A stretch of 41,613 nt of DNA, from positions 1 to 41,613 of the forward strand of contig NZ_CAMVPN010000011.1 of the NCBI RefSeq assembly GCF_947169325.1, in the 5' to 3' direction. This document shows, piece after piece, positions 1 through 8,239 of the stretch. Both the position numbers and the translations under genes were made by a program. Numbering within the stretch: the first letter of the stretch is position 1; each line of letters opens with the position of its first letter. The DNA is from an uncultured Methanobrevibacter sp. (GTDB lineage: Archaea > Methanobacteriota > Methanobacteria > Methanobacteriales > Methanobacteriaceae). The notes under the pieces are model-generated. The model did not search any database. It had not been told where the DNA came from and saw only the letters and a list, made by a program, of their open reading frames with translations.

Positions 1-188
1 AGAGCTAACTTTCATCAGAAAATTTCAAATCAACAAAGTTTTTGAAAGAGTCAAAACATTATACTTTATTAATGTGAAAAATCATAATTAATAATAATAT
101 CATTTTTTGAAAATTTTTTGAAAAATTAAGATAATAAAATTACATGATTAGTTATAAGTTATAAATTATAGGATAGGGGTGAAGTTAA
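1..188 (+). promoter_or_regulatory. AT-rich upstream region of the DUF1611-sepF operon
   Basis: This stretch has no convincing gene. It is very AT-rich, with several TATA-like runs, for example TTATAAATTATAGG near 159-172, and short direct repeats of TGAAAA around 105-125. An AGGGGTGA ribosome binding site at about 175-182 precedes the TTG start of the first gene. I cannot assign one TATA box with confidence. Confidence 0.4.
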
Positions 189-1241
189 TTGTATTCAGTT
201 AAATCAGTAAAAGAAATTCAAGATTTGAATCCATTCATAGTAGTGGGTTGTGGAGGAGGTGGAGAAAAATTCTCCAATCTTGAAGGTATCGAAACAGTAG
301 GATTCATCGATGATGATGAAAGAAAGCAAGGAAAGCAGTTTTGCAATCATGTTGTTTCAGGCAGTTTGGAAAAGTGCCTTGAAGGTGCACCGGATGCAAA
401 GTCTCTTGTTATAATGTTGCCTATTGGTGCCGAAGGTACTGCATTGAAATATGCTGTCCAGGCAATTGATGCTGGTTTGAATGTCATAACTTCTTTTAGA
501 TCTTTGTCTGTTAGTGAAAACTTGTCATTAAAGAAATTCGCTGATTCAAAAAATGTTACAATCAAGGAAATCGGTCCTAGACTGGATGTTGTTGAAAAGA
601 TAGCTGGAGTCGCCCCTGAAAAATCATGTGAAGTTTTACCAAAAATATCCTATAAGCCTAAAGCTCCCGTAATCTTTGTTGGAGGCACATCCCAGGAATG
701 CGGCAAACGGACCACAACCAAAATGCTTGGTTTGGCAAGCAGTGAAAGAGGATTGACTCCTGCAATCATATCCACAGATGAAATGGGTCTTGAAGAGCCT
801 ACTGATTTTAATTTTAGAGCAGGAAGTTTATCTGCCATGGATGTTCCTGCAGCAGTGCTGTCTGCAATTAAATATGTTGAAGAAACAAAAAACCCTGATA
901 TTATTTTTATTGAAGGTCAGTCCAGTTTGACTGAAATGGGTAATCCTCACCCAAGAGGTTTGTCTGCAGCAATTTTGATTGGTGCAAACCCGGATGCAGT
1001 CATTGTTGGGCACAGGCCAAATCACCCATACAGAGAACCTCGCGGCATTGAAGAGGAAATCAAAGCTATTGAAGCTGTTGAACCTACAAAGGTTGTCGGA
1101 CTTTCAGTCAATCTTAAAAACGCTGAATTGGACTTATGTCCTGAATACTTTGAATCAACCTTTAATCTGCCTGCAGAAGACGTTTATAATAATGGTGCAG
1201 CTAAATTGTTAGATGCTATTCTTGAATACTTAGAGGAGTAA
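189..1241 (+). CDS. DUF1611 family protein (DgcN-like, putative N-acetyltransferase)
   Basis: A 350-residue protein with two parts. An N-terminal Rossmann-like domain begins with a glycine-rich strand ([11 protein letters not shown]). The C-terminal P-loop-like domain has [12 protein letters not shown] at about residues 165-176, followed by FIEGQSSL and HPRG motifs. This layout is that of the DUF1611 family. Characterised bacterial members (DgcN) N-acetylate D-glutamate, but the archaeal substrate is unknown and I do not infer it. The start is TTG, chosen because AGGGGTGA lies at the right distance and no nearby ATG is in frame. The gene ends 5 bases before sepF, and the sepF ribosome binding site (GAGGAG) lies in its last codons, so the two are almost certainly co-transcribed. 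Family assignment is good; the reaction is uncertain. Confidence 0.8.
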   Translation: MYSVKSVKEIQDLNPFIVVGCGGGGEKFSNLEGIETVGFIDDDERKQGKQFCNHVVSGSLEKCLEGAPDAKSLVIMLPIGAEGTALKYAVQAIDAGLNVITSFRSLSVSENLSLKKFADSKNVTIKEIGPRLDVVEKIAGVAPEKSCEVLPKISYKPKAPVIFVGGTSQECGKRTTTKMLGLASSERGLTPAIISTDEMGLEEPTDFNFRAGSLSAMDVPAAVLSAIKYVEETKNPDIIFIEGQSSLTEMGNPHPRGLSAAILIGANPDAVIVGHRPNHPYREPRGIEEEIKAIEAVEPTKVVGLSVNLKNAELDLCPEYFESTFNLPAEDVYNNGAAKLLDAILEYLEE

Positions 1242-1246
1242 TTTAA

Positions 1247-1789
1247 ATGAGTTTTATGGATAATTTAAAAAGAAGTTTAGGCTATGAAGAAACAGAAACC
1301 AACAATCTGAACGCTAATAAGGAGAGTGCTCTTTCAAACATATCAGCAATGTTTAATAACCTGACAAATTCTTCAAATAACCATAACGCACAGCAAAAGA
1401 GTAATAATCAACAATACAGGCAAACTCCAAAACCTTCTCAAGCTCACAATCCTGCCCCAAAACCTAATCCTGCTCCAGTTTATGAAGATTATGATGAGTA
1501 TGAGGTTATTACTCCCGAACAATCCTTTTATGAAATTGTTTTAATCAGACCAAAAACAATTGATGACATCAACTATGTTGTCGATCAGGTATTGGAAGAG
1601 AAAAACCCTGTTATCATGGATTTGTCATTCCTTGAAAGGGAAAGTGCAGCTAACTTTAAATTGGCAGGGGATAAAATAAAACAGATGAGGTCAAGATACG
1701 GTGTTCAGGCATTATTGCTTGCAAGAACCGATGACAAGGATTTGGTAATTGTTGCCCCTAAAAAAGTCAGAATAATTAATAAAGGATAA
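1247..1789 (+). CDS. sepF: Cell division protein SepF
   Basis: A 180-residue protein of the archaeal SepF family. SepF tethers FtsZ to the membrane at the division site. The N-terminus (MSFMDNLKRSLGY) looks like the amphipathic membrane-binding helix. A low-complexity linker rich in Asn, Gln and Pro covers roughly residues 17-85, and the globular domain from about 93 to 176 contains the PKTIDDINYVVDQVLEEKNP helix and a VMDLSFLE-like strand (here IMDLSFLE). Archaeal SepF in wall-bearing Methanobrevibacter has been shown to act with FtsZ. Here it is coupled to the upstream DUF1611 gene rather than to ftsZ. The start ATG has GAGGAG eight bases upstream. Confidence 0.93.
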   Translation: MSFMDNLKRSLGYEETETNNLNANKESALSNISAMFNNLTNSSNNHNAQQKSNNQQYRQTPKPSQAHNPAPKPNPAPVYEDYDEYEVITPEQSFYEIVLIRPKTIDDINYVVDQVLEEKNPVIMDLSFLERESAANFKLAGDKIKQMRSRYGVQALLLARTDDKDLVIVAPKKVRIINKG

Positions 1790-1825
1790 GTAGATTAATT
1801 TCTACTTTCTACATTTTTTAAAAAC
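1788..1825. terminator. Hairpin between convergent genes
   Basis: AAGTAGA (1788-1794) and TCTACTT (1801-1807) form a perfect 7-bp stem with a TTAATT loop. It overlaps the sepF stop and lies just past the stop of the convergent transporter gene. A T-rich run (ATTTTTT) follows on the plus strand. It probably works for sepF and perhaps in both directions. Confidence 0.6.
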
Positions 1826-2709
1826 TTCAAATATCTCATCAGAATATACAGCACAATCACGACGGCTATTACCGTTTCTATTTTTAATATTGGATTCAAT
1901 ATTGTTTTATATCCTATTTTTGTTAAGACGCCTTTTGTGGCAAGTGTGCTGATTACGAATGGAAATGTAAATGCCGCAAAGCTAGGGTAGAAATCCAGAT
2001 TCCTGTATTCGATGAATTTGGACAATGAGAATATGTAAAATATGCATGCAAATATGTATAATATTGTTATAAATTCATTTGATATGTTCTGTGCGGAATT
2101 CAGATATCCCACAATCAATATGCTTAAAACCGCATTGAAAATGCAGATTAACGGTTTGTTTGCATCAGGAATGTCTGGATGTTTAATGTATCTGTAGATT
2201 ACAAGAGGCAAGGTTATCAGCATTGCAGAAAAACCTATAATGAAGAATAGGAATCCCATTTCCTCAATTCCATGGACACTTGATGTGATTGCACCCATTG
2301 TGATTCCAATGTAGACTATCCAGTAGCTAGGATAGACATTCGAAATATTGAAATTAAGGACAATAAAATGATAGGTAAAGTAAATCATCAGTAAAATGTG
2401 CAAAGCTATTGCGCAAATCCATATAGTATATGCCAAAGTCGAATTAAATTGAATGACATATGTGGATAGAATCATCAAACTCATGGAAAAAGTACCGGAA
2501 CTGCTGACAATCACCGGATTTTTGAAGTCATCCTTGATTTTGGATGAATAAAAAATGATTTTTAAAACTATTAAAATTAAAAATATCACTCCAATGCCGC
2601 CAAAAACATATCTGAGATATGGATGGATGTCCTGTGTCAGATTTCCCAAGGACAGTAATGCGAGAATCAATCCGCAGATTGGTATTGGTATATTTTTAAT
2701 TAATTTCAT
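1795..2709 (-). CDS. TDT-family transporter (TehA/Mae1-like)
   Basis: A 304-residue, very hydrophobic protein with about nine to ten predicted membrane segments. The length and pattern fit the tellurite-resistance/dicarboxylate transporter (TDT) family, with the characteristic start IPIPICGLILALLSLGN and the later SFAAFTFPFVIST segment. Members export tellurite, C4-dicarboxylates, sulfite or act as anion channels; the substrate cannot be read from sequence. AAAGGAAAA upstream supports the ATG. It is the last gene of a minus-strand cluster after the Ig-like protein, with an 11-base gap. Confidence 0.8.
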   Translation of the reverse strand: MKLIKNIPIPICGLILALLSLGNLTQDIHPYLRYVFGGIGVIFLILIVLKIIFYSSKIKDDFKNPVIVSSSGTFSMSLMILSTYVIQFNSTLAYTIWICAIALHILLMIYFTYHFIVLNFNISNVYPSYWIVYIGITMGAITSSVHGIEEMGFLFFIIGFSAMLITLPLVIYRYIKHPDIPDANKPLICIFNAVLSILIVGYLNSAQNISNEFITILYIFACIFYIFSLSKFIEYRNLDFYPSFAAFTFPFVISTLATKGVLTKIGYKTILNPILKIETVIAVVIVLYILMRYLKFLKNVESRN

Positions 2710-2720
2710 GTTTTTTCCTT

Positions 2721-3344
2721 TTAACTGTAACCGTATGTTATCACATATCCGTTTTCGTCAACGAGGCGGAAGTATCCGTCATCATAGCGGATTTTTGTAG
2801 TTCCGTCGCTCATTTTTTCACGGGAAACTTCATGTTCGGACGGATTCCAACCGTCGGAGGTTATCTCGCTTTCATGATAAGGAGTATAACCTTTGTAATT
2901 TATGTCATTTGTCGGACGGTTTGCGTCTATGGAATTCATTTGGCTTGACTTAACACTTTCATCTTCAAATTTGAAGCTTTTATAATCATCAACGGGCAAA
3001 TATTTGTTGTTTCCATCAAATGTGCAATTTATATCATAATTGCCTTCGGAAAGGTCATTCAATTTCAATGTTGCAATTCCTTTTTTGTTGGTGGTAATGT
3101 CATATTCATTAATGTCGTCCCCGTTAGTTAATGTGATTTTTATTGTCTCATTGGCGATTGCGGTTTTGTTTAAATCAGTTAATTTTACTTTAATTGCATC
3201 CCCATTATACATTGTGTCATTGCAGATGATTTTCATTTTGCATTCTTCTTTGCCTGTGTTCTGCAAAATCATTGTTGAAATTCCTGCCGCAAGGATTGCT
3301 ATAATGATTACTAATAAGATAATGATTATTTTTCTCTCATCCAT
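2721..3344 (-). CDS. Membrane-anchored Ig-like surface protein
   Basis: About 207 residues. A single hydrophobic segment (residues 5-26, rich in Ile and Leu) near the N-terminus should anchor it, leaving the remainder outside. The middle part, with CNDTMYNGDAIKVKLTD, ANETIKITLT, TTNKKGIATLKLNDL and GNYDINCTFDGNNKYLP, is the repeated beta-sandwich (Big_1-like) pattern of methanogen adhesin-like proteins, here as one domain. The C-terminus is polar with no recognised domain. I chose the ATG at 3344 rather than 3362 because GGTGA lies just upstream. It follows the TatD-like gene directly and precedes the transporter. A surface role is inferred. Confidence 0.7.
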   Translation of the reverse strand: MDERKIIIILLVIIIAILAAGISTMILQNTGKEECKMKIICNDTMYNGDAIKVKLTDLNKTAIANETIKITLTNGDDINEYDITTNKKGIATLKLNDLSEGNYDINCTFDGNNKYLPVDDYKSFKFEDESVKSSQMNSIDANRPTNDINYKGYTPYHESEITSDGWNPSEHEVSREKMSDGTTKIRYDDGYFRLVDENGYVITYGYS

Positions 3345-3361
3345 ATTTTCACCAATATTCA

Positions 3362-4117
3362 TTAGATATTGAAGAATTTCTGAGCGTTCTCATGCGATAT
3401 TTTTTTGATATTGTTATTTTCATATCCTAATCTTTCCAATTCTCGAATTGTTTTAGGAACTGATAGTGGATCTGATGGTTTGTTGCTGATATCGCTGTTC
3501 AATAGAAATCTGTCAAAGCCGTATTCATCTAAAATGGCTATTGCATCTTCCTTATCCATCTTTTGAGGCTGCACTGTTAGGCCTAGCATGCTTTCTGATG
3601 CAATCGCTTCTGCTATGACGTTCGGATTGATGTGGTCAATGACGGCCTGCTTTTCATCTAAGTGCTGGGGAAGAATTTTCAAAATTTCTTTTAAAACTTC
3701 CCTTTTGTTTTTTCTTGGAGTGTGTATGATTACTTTTGAATTTGTTTCATCTGCAATGTCCAGTTGCTTTTTAAAGATTGAAATTTCGTCATCGGTTAAA
3801 TCTTCAAGGCCAATTTCTCCAATGGCTATTATCTGGTCCTTTTCAATCCATTTGTACAGGTTTTCATAGATTATTTCAGGATCTTTGATTGCATTTGCTG
3901 GATGAATTCCTAAGGCCACTTTTAAATCAAGGCCGTATTCGGATGCCCTTTTAGTGTCATACTCACGGATTCTGTTTAGATGATTTAACAATACGGTTTT
4001 ATTGTCTATTTTATATGGATAATAGCTGCATGTTATTGCAGTGTCAATTCCTGCAAGATACATCTTTTCAAAGTCTTCACTACTTCTTGAATCGGCATGC
4101 ATATGGGTATCAATCAT
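3362..4117 (-). CDS. TatD-family metal-dependent hydrolase
   Basis: A 251-residue TIM-barrel hydrolase. Metal-binding motifs are in the expected order: MIDTHMHAD at the N-terminus, GIHPAN, the metal-bridging glutamate in AIGEIGLE, VIIHTPRK, VIDHINP and LLNSDIS near the C-terminus. Bacterial TatD proteins are Mg-dependent nucleases; this one belongs to a divergent archaeal branch whose substrate is unknown. The start at 4117 places MIDTHMH at the N-terminus and has GTGAT just upstream; a longer TTG-started form from 4132 is less likely. It heads the minus-strand cluster. Confidence 0.82.
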   Translation of the reverse strand: MIDTHMHADSRSSEDFEKMYLAGIDTAITCSYYPYKIDNKTVLLNHLNRIREYDTKRASEYGLDLKVALGIHPANAIKDPEIIYENLYKWIEKDQIIAIGEIGLEDLTDDEISIFKKQLDIADETNSKVIIHTPRKNKREVLKEILKILPQHLDEKQAVIDHINPNVIAEAIASESMLGLTVQPQKMDKEDAIAILDEYGFDRFLLNSDISNKPSDPLSVPKTIRELERLGYENNNIKKISHENAQKFFNI

Positions 4118-4236
4118 TGTATCACATCTCAAAAGTTATCTAAGTTCATTTTTGTTAGTTTTCTTTTAAAAAAATATCTGAAAAACCCATTGTTTTTAAA
4201 GTTTATGGAAGTGTGCATCGGTGCTTTTGTTCACTT

Positions 4237-4253
4237 TGATATGTTTTATATCA
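4237..4253 (+). promoter_or_regulatory. Palindrome over the TATA box of the FilR1-type regulator
   Basis: TGATAT-GTTTT-ATATCA is a perfect 6-5-6 inverted repeat that covers the TTTTATATCA TATA-like element. The start codon is about 50 bases downstream. Its place suggests an operator, possibly for autoregulation by the adjacent gene. This is inferred from position only. Confidence 0.5.
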
Positions 4254-4301
4254 TATAGTAATAAAAATAAGAACATAAGTAATACTACATAGGTGGTTAA
4301 C

Positions 4302-5081
4302 ATGATAGAAAATATAGAACGTATAGAACATGTCGATTCAATTTTTGAAGATGTGAAATTCGCATCAAATTCCGCAATACGACTTAAGATATTGGCTACT
4401 TTATTCAGAAAGCCTCAGAACATGAAGGAACTGACTGAAAACACAAATTTGAGTTACAGTTCGATTTCAAGCAACATGCATGTTTTGGAACTGAAGGATT
4501 TCATTTACAGGGAACACAACCGGTATTACCTCACCAATTCCGCTAAAGTCAGAATTGAAGACCTTTTGGAATTCAATTGCGTGATAATGTTGATAAATGA
4601 CTTTTTCAACATTTTGGTCAATCATGACGTTGACATGATTCCTCCAGAATCAGTATCTGAACTTTATCTGCTTAGGAATGCCAATCTGATGGAGTCCAGT
4701 GGTGTAGATGCATACAGGACATACAATTTCATAGATAAGTGTCTGGCAATGGCAAGCAACGTCAAATGTGTGCTGCCGTTTTACTACGAACCGTTCTTCA
4801 GCAGCATTGAAGACCTTCTTTCTAAAAAAAGGGATGTGGAGCTCTTTGTTCCTGAAGCCGTTTTGGAGATACTTGAGGATACGACAAATATAGGGAATGT
4901 GGATTCCTTTGATGAGCACCATGTCTTCCTGTTGATTGTTACAGACCAGGTAATGATTCTTGGATTGTTTATGGAAAACGGCACCTTTGATAAAAATAGA
5001 TTGGTTGCCTCAAAAAACCATGATTCCATTCTTTGGGCAGATAATTTGTTTGAAAACTTCAAAAAGAGAAATGATAAATGA
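4302..5081 (+). CDS. Helix-turn-helix regulator with FilR1 (DUF1724) domain
   Basis: About 259 residues. Residues 15-80 form a winged helix of the ArsR type, with NSAIRLKILATLFRKPQNMKEL, the recognition helix around SYSSISSNMHVLELKDF, and a wing with HNRYYLT. The rest matches the FilR1/DUF1724 domain common in methanogen regulators (VKCVLPFYYEP, VELFVPEAVLE, FLLIVTDQVMILGLF, SILWADNLFENFKK). FilR1 itself is linked to control of methanogenesis and filament formation in Methanothrix; the target here is unknown. ATG at 4302 is preferred over the GTG at 4293 because AGGTGG sits just before it. Confidence 0.87.
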   Translation: MIENIERIEHVDSIFEDVKFASNSAIRLKILATLFRKPQNMKELTENTNLSYSSISSNMHVLELKDFIYREHNRYYLTNSAKVRIEDLLEFNCVIMLINDFFNILVNHDVDMIPPESVSELYLLRNANLMESSGVDAYRTYNFIDKCLAMASNVKCVLPFYYEPFFSSIEDLLSKKRDVELFVPEAVLEILEDTTNIGNVDSFDEHHVFLLIVTDQVMILGLFMENGTFDKNRLVASKNHDSILWADNLFENFKKRNDK

Positions 5082-5097
5082 GTTTACACTCATTTAT
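5074..5097. terminator. Hairpin between convergent genes
   Basis: ATAAATGAG (5074-5082) and CTCATTTAT (5089-5097) form a perfect 9-bp stem with loop TTTACA. It spans the stop codons of the convergent regulator and glyS genes, and T-rich sequence follows on the plus strand. It is probably a bidirectional terminator. Confidence 0.65.
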
Positions 5098-6784
5098 AAT
5101 ATTTTTCTAAATATTGTGCAATTTCTGAAATTGCTATTCTTTCCTGTGCTTCGGTGTCCCTGTCCCTTATTGTTACCATATTGTCTTCAAGAGACTCGAA
5201 GTCAACAGTTATTGCAAGAGGAATACCAATTTCATCTGCTCTTGCATATCTTTTACCGATTGTTCCGACTGCATCGTATTCGACAGTAAAACCTTCCATT
5301 CTCAGGTTTTCAGTTAATTCCTGAGCGATTTCACGAGGTCCTTCTTTGTTTACGAGTGGGAATATTCCAAGCTGTACTGGAGCAACGGATTTGTCGAATT
5401 TGAAGTAGTCCTTTTCTTCGGTTTCGGTGAATGAATGCAATAAAACAGAATATGTTATACGGTCAATACCGAATGAAGGTTCAATTACGTGGGGAACGAT
5501 CTTTTCTCCAGTAATTTTTTCTTCAACATCTTCAAACATGAGCAGATCTTCAGTCACTTCATAAGTTTTATCCAATTCTATTGTGAATTTGCCTTCGCTT
5601 TCTATTGCTTTTTTGATTTCCTCAACGTCGGCTTCTTCAATTGCTTGTTTTACTTTAGGAGAATCTCCTTTAAATATTGGTCCGAATTTGGACAAGTTAG
5701 GTTTTACAACGGTTTTCTGAACAATTTTAGGTTCATCATATTCAACAAAGACATTCAATTCATCATTACTGTACTGTGAATGTGAAGTTAAGTCGTAATC
5801 TCCCCTGTCTGCGATTCCAATTATTTCAACCCAGCCATATTTGTCGGTTTTAACTTCAACGTCCCAACAGTCAAGAGCGTAGTGGGCCATTTCTCCTGCC
5901 AGGTGTTGTCTGAATCGCAATACTTCTTCAGGAATTCCAATTTCGGTTAAGAATTTACGGGCCAAATACAACTGGTAAATCAACATTTCATTGGCCACTA
6001 TTCCTTTATCAAGTGCTTCACGTGCAGTGATTTCTAAAGGTTCCAAATTATTTTCCTGCACTTCCTGTGAGTTTAATCGCAATACTACATCTTCAATCTG
6101 TGAAAATTTAGGGTGTGTCTTGTCCTGAGGATTTAAAAAGATTTCCGCTTCTGCTTGTGTGAATTCTCTGAGCCTGATTACTCCTTGCCTTGGTGAAATT
6201 TCATTTCTGTATGCTTTTCCAAGTTGCACTGCTCCAAATGGCAATTTTCCTCTGAAAAATCTTTCCAATCTTTTGAATAGAATGAAGATTCCCTGTGCTG
6301 TTTCAGGTCTCATGTATCCGACTTTATCGCCTTTTGCACCTATTTCGGTTTTAAACATGAGGTTATAGTTCCAGATATTTGACAGTTTGCCTCCGCATTC
6401 TGGACATACGATGTTATTGTCAATGACGATTTGGTCAAGCTCTTCATTTTCAAGGCTTTCCACATCTTCGCCAATGACCTCTTCAATAATGTGGTCTGCT
6501 CTGAAAACTTCTCCACATGATTCACATTTACACATTGGGTCTGTAAAGTTATCAACGTGTCCTGATGCTTTCAATACTTCTTTTGGCATTACGGTTGGAC
6601 CTTCAATTTCGTAAAATCCTTCACCTGAAACGTATTGTTTTCTCCATTTTTGCATGATGTTGTTTTTTAGACTTGCTCCAAGAGGACCATAGTCTGTAAA
6701 ACCGGATACTCCGGAGTAAATCTCAAAGGACGGCCATAAAAATCCTCTTTTGGCACTAATATTGGACATTTTGTCATGATTCAT
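5090..6784 (-). CDS. glyS: Glycyl-tRNA synthetase, archaeal/eukaryotic type
   Basis: A 564-residue class II synthetase that charges tRNA-Gly. It shows the N-terminal GFLWPSFEIY and GVSGFTDYGPLG segments, a zinc-type insertion with CKCESCG and CPECGG, motif 2 (AYRNEISPRQGVIRLREFTQ), motif 3 (EPSFGIDRITYSVL) and a C-terminal anticodon-binding domain (PVQLGIFPLVNKEG to the end). Length is normal for archaeal GlyRS. I start it at 6784 because GGAGATA lies nine bases before that ATG; the longer form from 6799 would touch the dcd stop. It is the last gene of the tfrB-trmJ-ferredoxin-dcd-glyS series. Confidence 0.96.
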   Translation of the reverse strand: MNHDKMSNISAKRGFLWPSFEIYSGVSGFTDYGPLGASLKNNIMQKWRKQYVSGEGFYEIEGPTVMPKEVLKASGHVDNFTDPMCKCESCGEVFRADHIIEEVIGEDVESLENEELDQIVIDNNIVCPECGGKLSNIWNYNLMFKTEIGAKGDKVGYMRPETAQGIFILFKRLERFFRGKLPFGAVQLGKAYRNEISPRQGVIRLREFTQAEAEIFLNPQDKTHPKFSQIEDVVLRLNSQEVQENNLEPLEITAREALDKGIVANEMLIYQLYLARKFLTEIGIPEEVLRFRQHLAGEMAHYALDCWDVEVKTDKYGWVEIIGIADRGDYDLTSHSQYSNDELNVFVEYDEPKIVQKTVVKPNLSKFGPIFKGDSPKVKQAIEEADVEEIKKAIESEGKFTIELDKTYEVTEDLLMFEDVEEKITGEKIVPHVIEPSFGIDRITYSVLLHSFTETEEKDYFKFDKSVAPVQLGIFPLVNKEGPREIAQELTENLRMEGFTVEYDAVGTIGKRYARADEIGIPLAITVDFESLEDNMVTIRDRDTEAQERIAISEIAQYLEKYYK

Positions 6785-6799
6785 AAATATTATCTCCAT

Positions 6800-7384
6800 T
6801 TATTTTTTTAATTCGTAATCACGTTTAATTCTACTGCTTTCTGGACTGGTCTGGCCCATATATTTGCTGTTCCTACTTGGGTGTCCATATGGTATTTCTG
6901 AGGGACTTGTCATTGTCTCAAAAACGATTTGACACACTCTTTGACCGGGATAGAGTGCTACAGGCATTGCGCCTATGTTGGATATTTCCAATGTGATTTT
7001 ACCTTCAAAACCAGGATCGATGAATCCTGCTGTAACGTGCATTGTAACACCTAATCTTCCCATACTTGAACGCCCTTCCACTCTTGCAACCAGATTGTCG
7101 GGCACTTTAACATACTCCAAAGTGGTGGCCAGGGCAAATTCATTTGGATGTATTATAAATGCTTCGCCTTCTTCAACGGTTGTTGATTCCATATATGATG
7201 ATACGTCCTCTTCATCTTTAGGATCAATGAAAGGTTTCCTGATTACTTTAAATACTTTAAATTCATCTCCCAGTCTCATGTCAATAGAAGATGGCTGTAT
7301 TTGTTTTTCATCTAAGATAGGTTCAATTTTTATTTTACCTTCTTCCAAATATTCTCTTATATCTTTATCGCTTAAAATCGCCAT
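6800..7384 (-). CDS. dcd: dCTP deaminase, possibly bifunctional dCTP deaminase/dUTPase
   Basis: A 194-residue member of the trimeric dCTP deaminase/dUTPase fold. Key blocks are IQPSSIDMRLGDEF, the nucleotide-binding VEGRSSMGRLGV, and HVTAGFIDPGFEGKITLE with the catalytic glutamate. It makes dUTP, or dUMP directly, for thymidylate synthesis. The Methanocaldococcus enzyme does both steps; sequence alone does not settle it here. Start at 7384 has GTGTGA upstream. The stop lies 15 bases from the glyS start, so the two are one transcript. Confidence 0.93.
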   Translation of the reverse strand: MAILSDKDIREYLEEGKIKIEPILDEKQIQPSSIDMRLGDEFKVFKVIRKPFIDPKDEEDVSSYMESTTVEEGEAFIIHPNEFALATTLEYVKVPDNLVARVEGRSSMGRLGVTMHVTAGFIDPGFEGKITLEISNIGAMPVALYPGQRVCQIVFETMTSPSEIPYGHPSRNSKYMGQTSPESSRIKRDYELKK

Positions 7385-7411
7385 TTTTTCACACAAGTAA
7401 ATTTATAAATA

Positions 7412-8239
7412 TTATAATTCTTTGATTTCTATTAAATCGTCAATTCTGTTGACTACATTGTCAATGGTTTGGGAAGTGTAGTCGATTTCAATTGCATCGA
7501 ATTTGCATGAATTGACGCAAAGTCCACATCCTTTGCAGTTGTCATTATCGATGCTTATTTTATTATCTTTAAAACTGATTGCCTCAAACATGCAGCTTTC
7601 CAGGCATTTTTTGCATTTTTTACAGTTTTCCTCATGAAGTTTGACACTGACGCCATCGAGCTTTTCTAATTTATCGCTGATGTCTGAATCCAAATTAGGA
7701 TAAACTTTCCATAAACAGCAGCATGGACAGCAGTGGCATATTGTCAATAATCCTTTTCCTGGATGCACGTTCATCCAAACTGCATCAATTCTATTTCTTC
7801 CGATGATGTGGCTTAAACCTGCCTCATCTGCCCTGTCAACTTGAGCCAAAGCTTCTTCAACAGTTGCCAGTTTACCGATGTGCTTTGGAATTTTTCTTGC
7901 TGTGGGTCCAAGGAAAATGCATCCAATGTCTTGAGGGTAATCCTTACAGTCATTGGAGGTTCTGCAAAGACAGGTATTCATTAAAACAATGTCATTGCTG
8001 CGCTTTATCACTTCTTTAATCACGTCTGTAGGAAGGAATTCAGACCCTTCAGATTCTATTTTTTTGTTGATATTGATTGTATTTGGTATGACAACAATTT
8101 CATCATCTTTGAATAGTGTGAAATCGATTATTTTCTTGTATATTTTTGATTTTTTTGTTATTTCTGCTATCCAGAATCTCCAATTGAAGATATACTTAAG
8201 GATAAATCTGCTGAAATCAACTATTCTAGGTCTTCTCAT
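7412..8239 (-). CDS. Cysteine-rich 4Fe-4S binding protein
   Basis: A 275-residue iron-sulfur protein. The C-terminal third holds two classical ferredoxin motifs, CKKCKKCLESC and CKGCGLCVNSC, each expected to bind a 4Fe-4S cluster. The middle has two more cysteine groups, CLCRTSNDC with a later GC, and CHCCPCCC, which could hold a further cluster or metal. The N-terminus is basic and aromatic without a clear signal peptide. Related proteins are widespread in anaerobes, but their partner is unknown to me. The ATG overlaps the upstream stop (ATGA) and has GGTGAA before it, so translation is coupled to the methyltransferase gene. Confidence 0.75.
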   Translation of the reverse strand: MRRPRIVDFSRFILKYIFNWRFWIAEITKKSKIYKKIIDFTLFKDDEIVVIPNTININKKIESEGSEFLPTDVIKEVIKRSNDIVLMNTCLCRTSNDCKDYPQDIGCIFLGPTARKIPKHIGKLATVEEALAQVDRADEAGLSHIIGRNRIDAVWMNVHPGKGLLTICHCCPCCCLWKVYPNLDSDISDKLEKLDGVSVKLHEENCKKCKKCLESCMFEAISFKDNKISIDNDNCKGCGLCVNSCKFDAIEIDYTSQTIDNVVNRIDDLIEIKEL

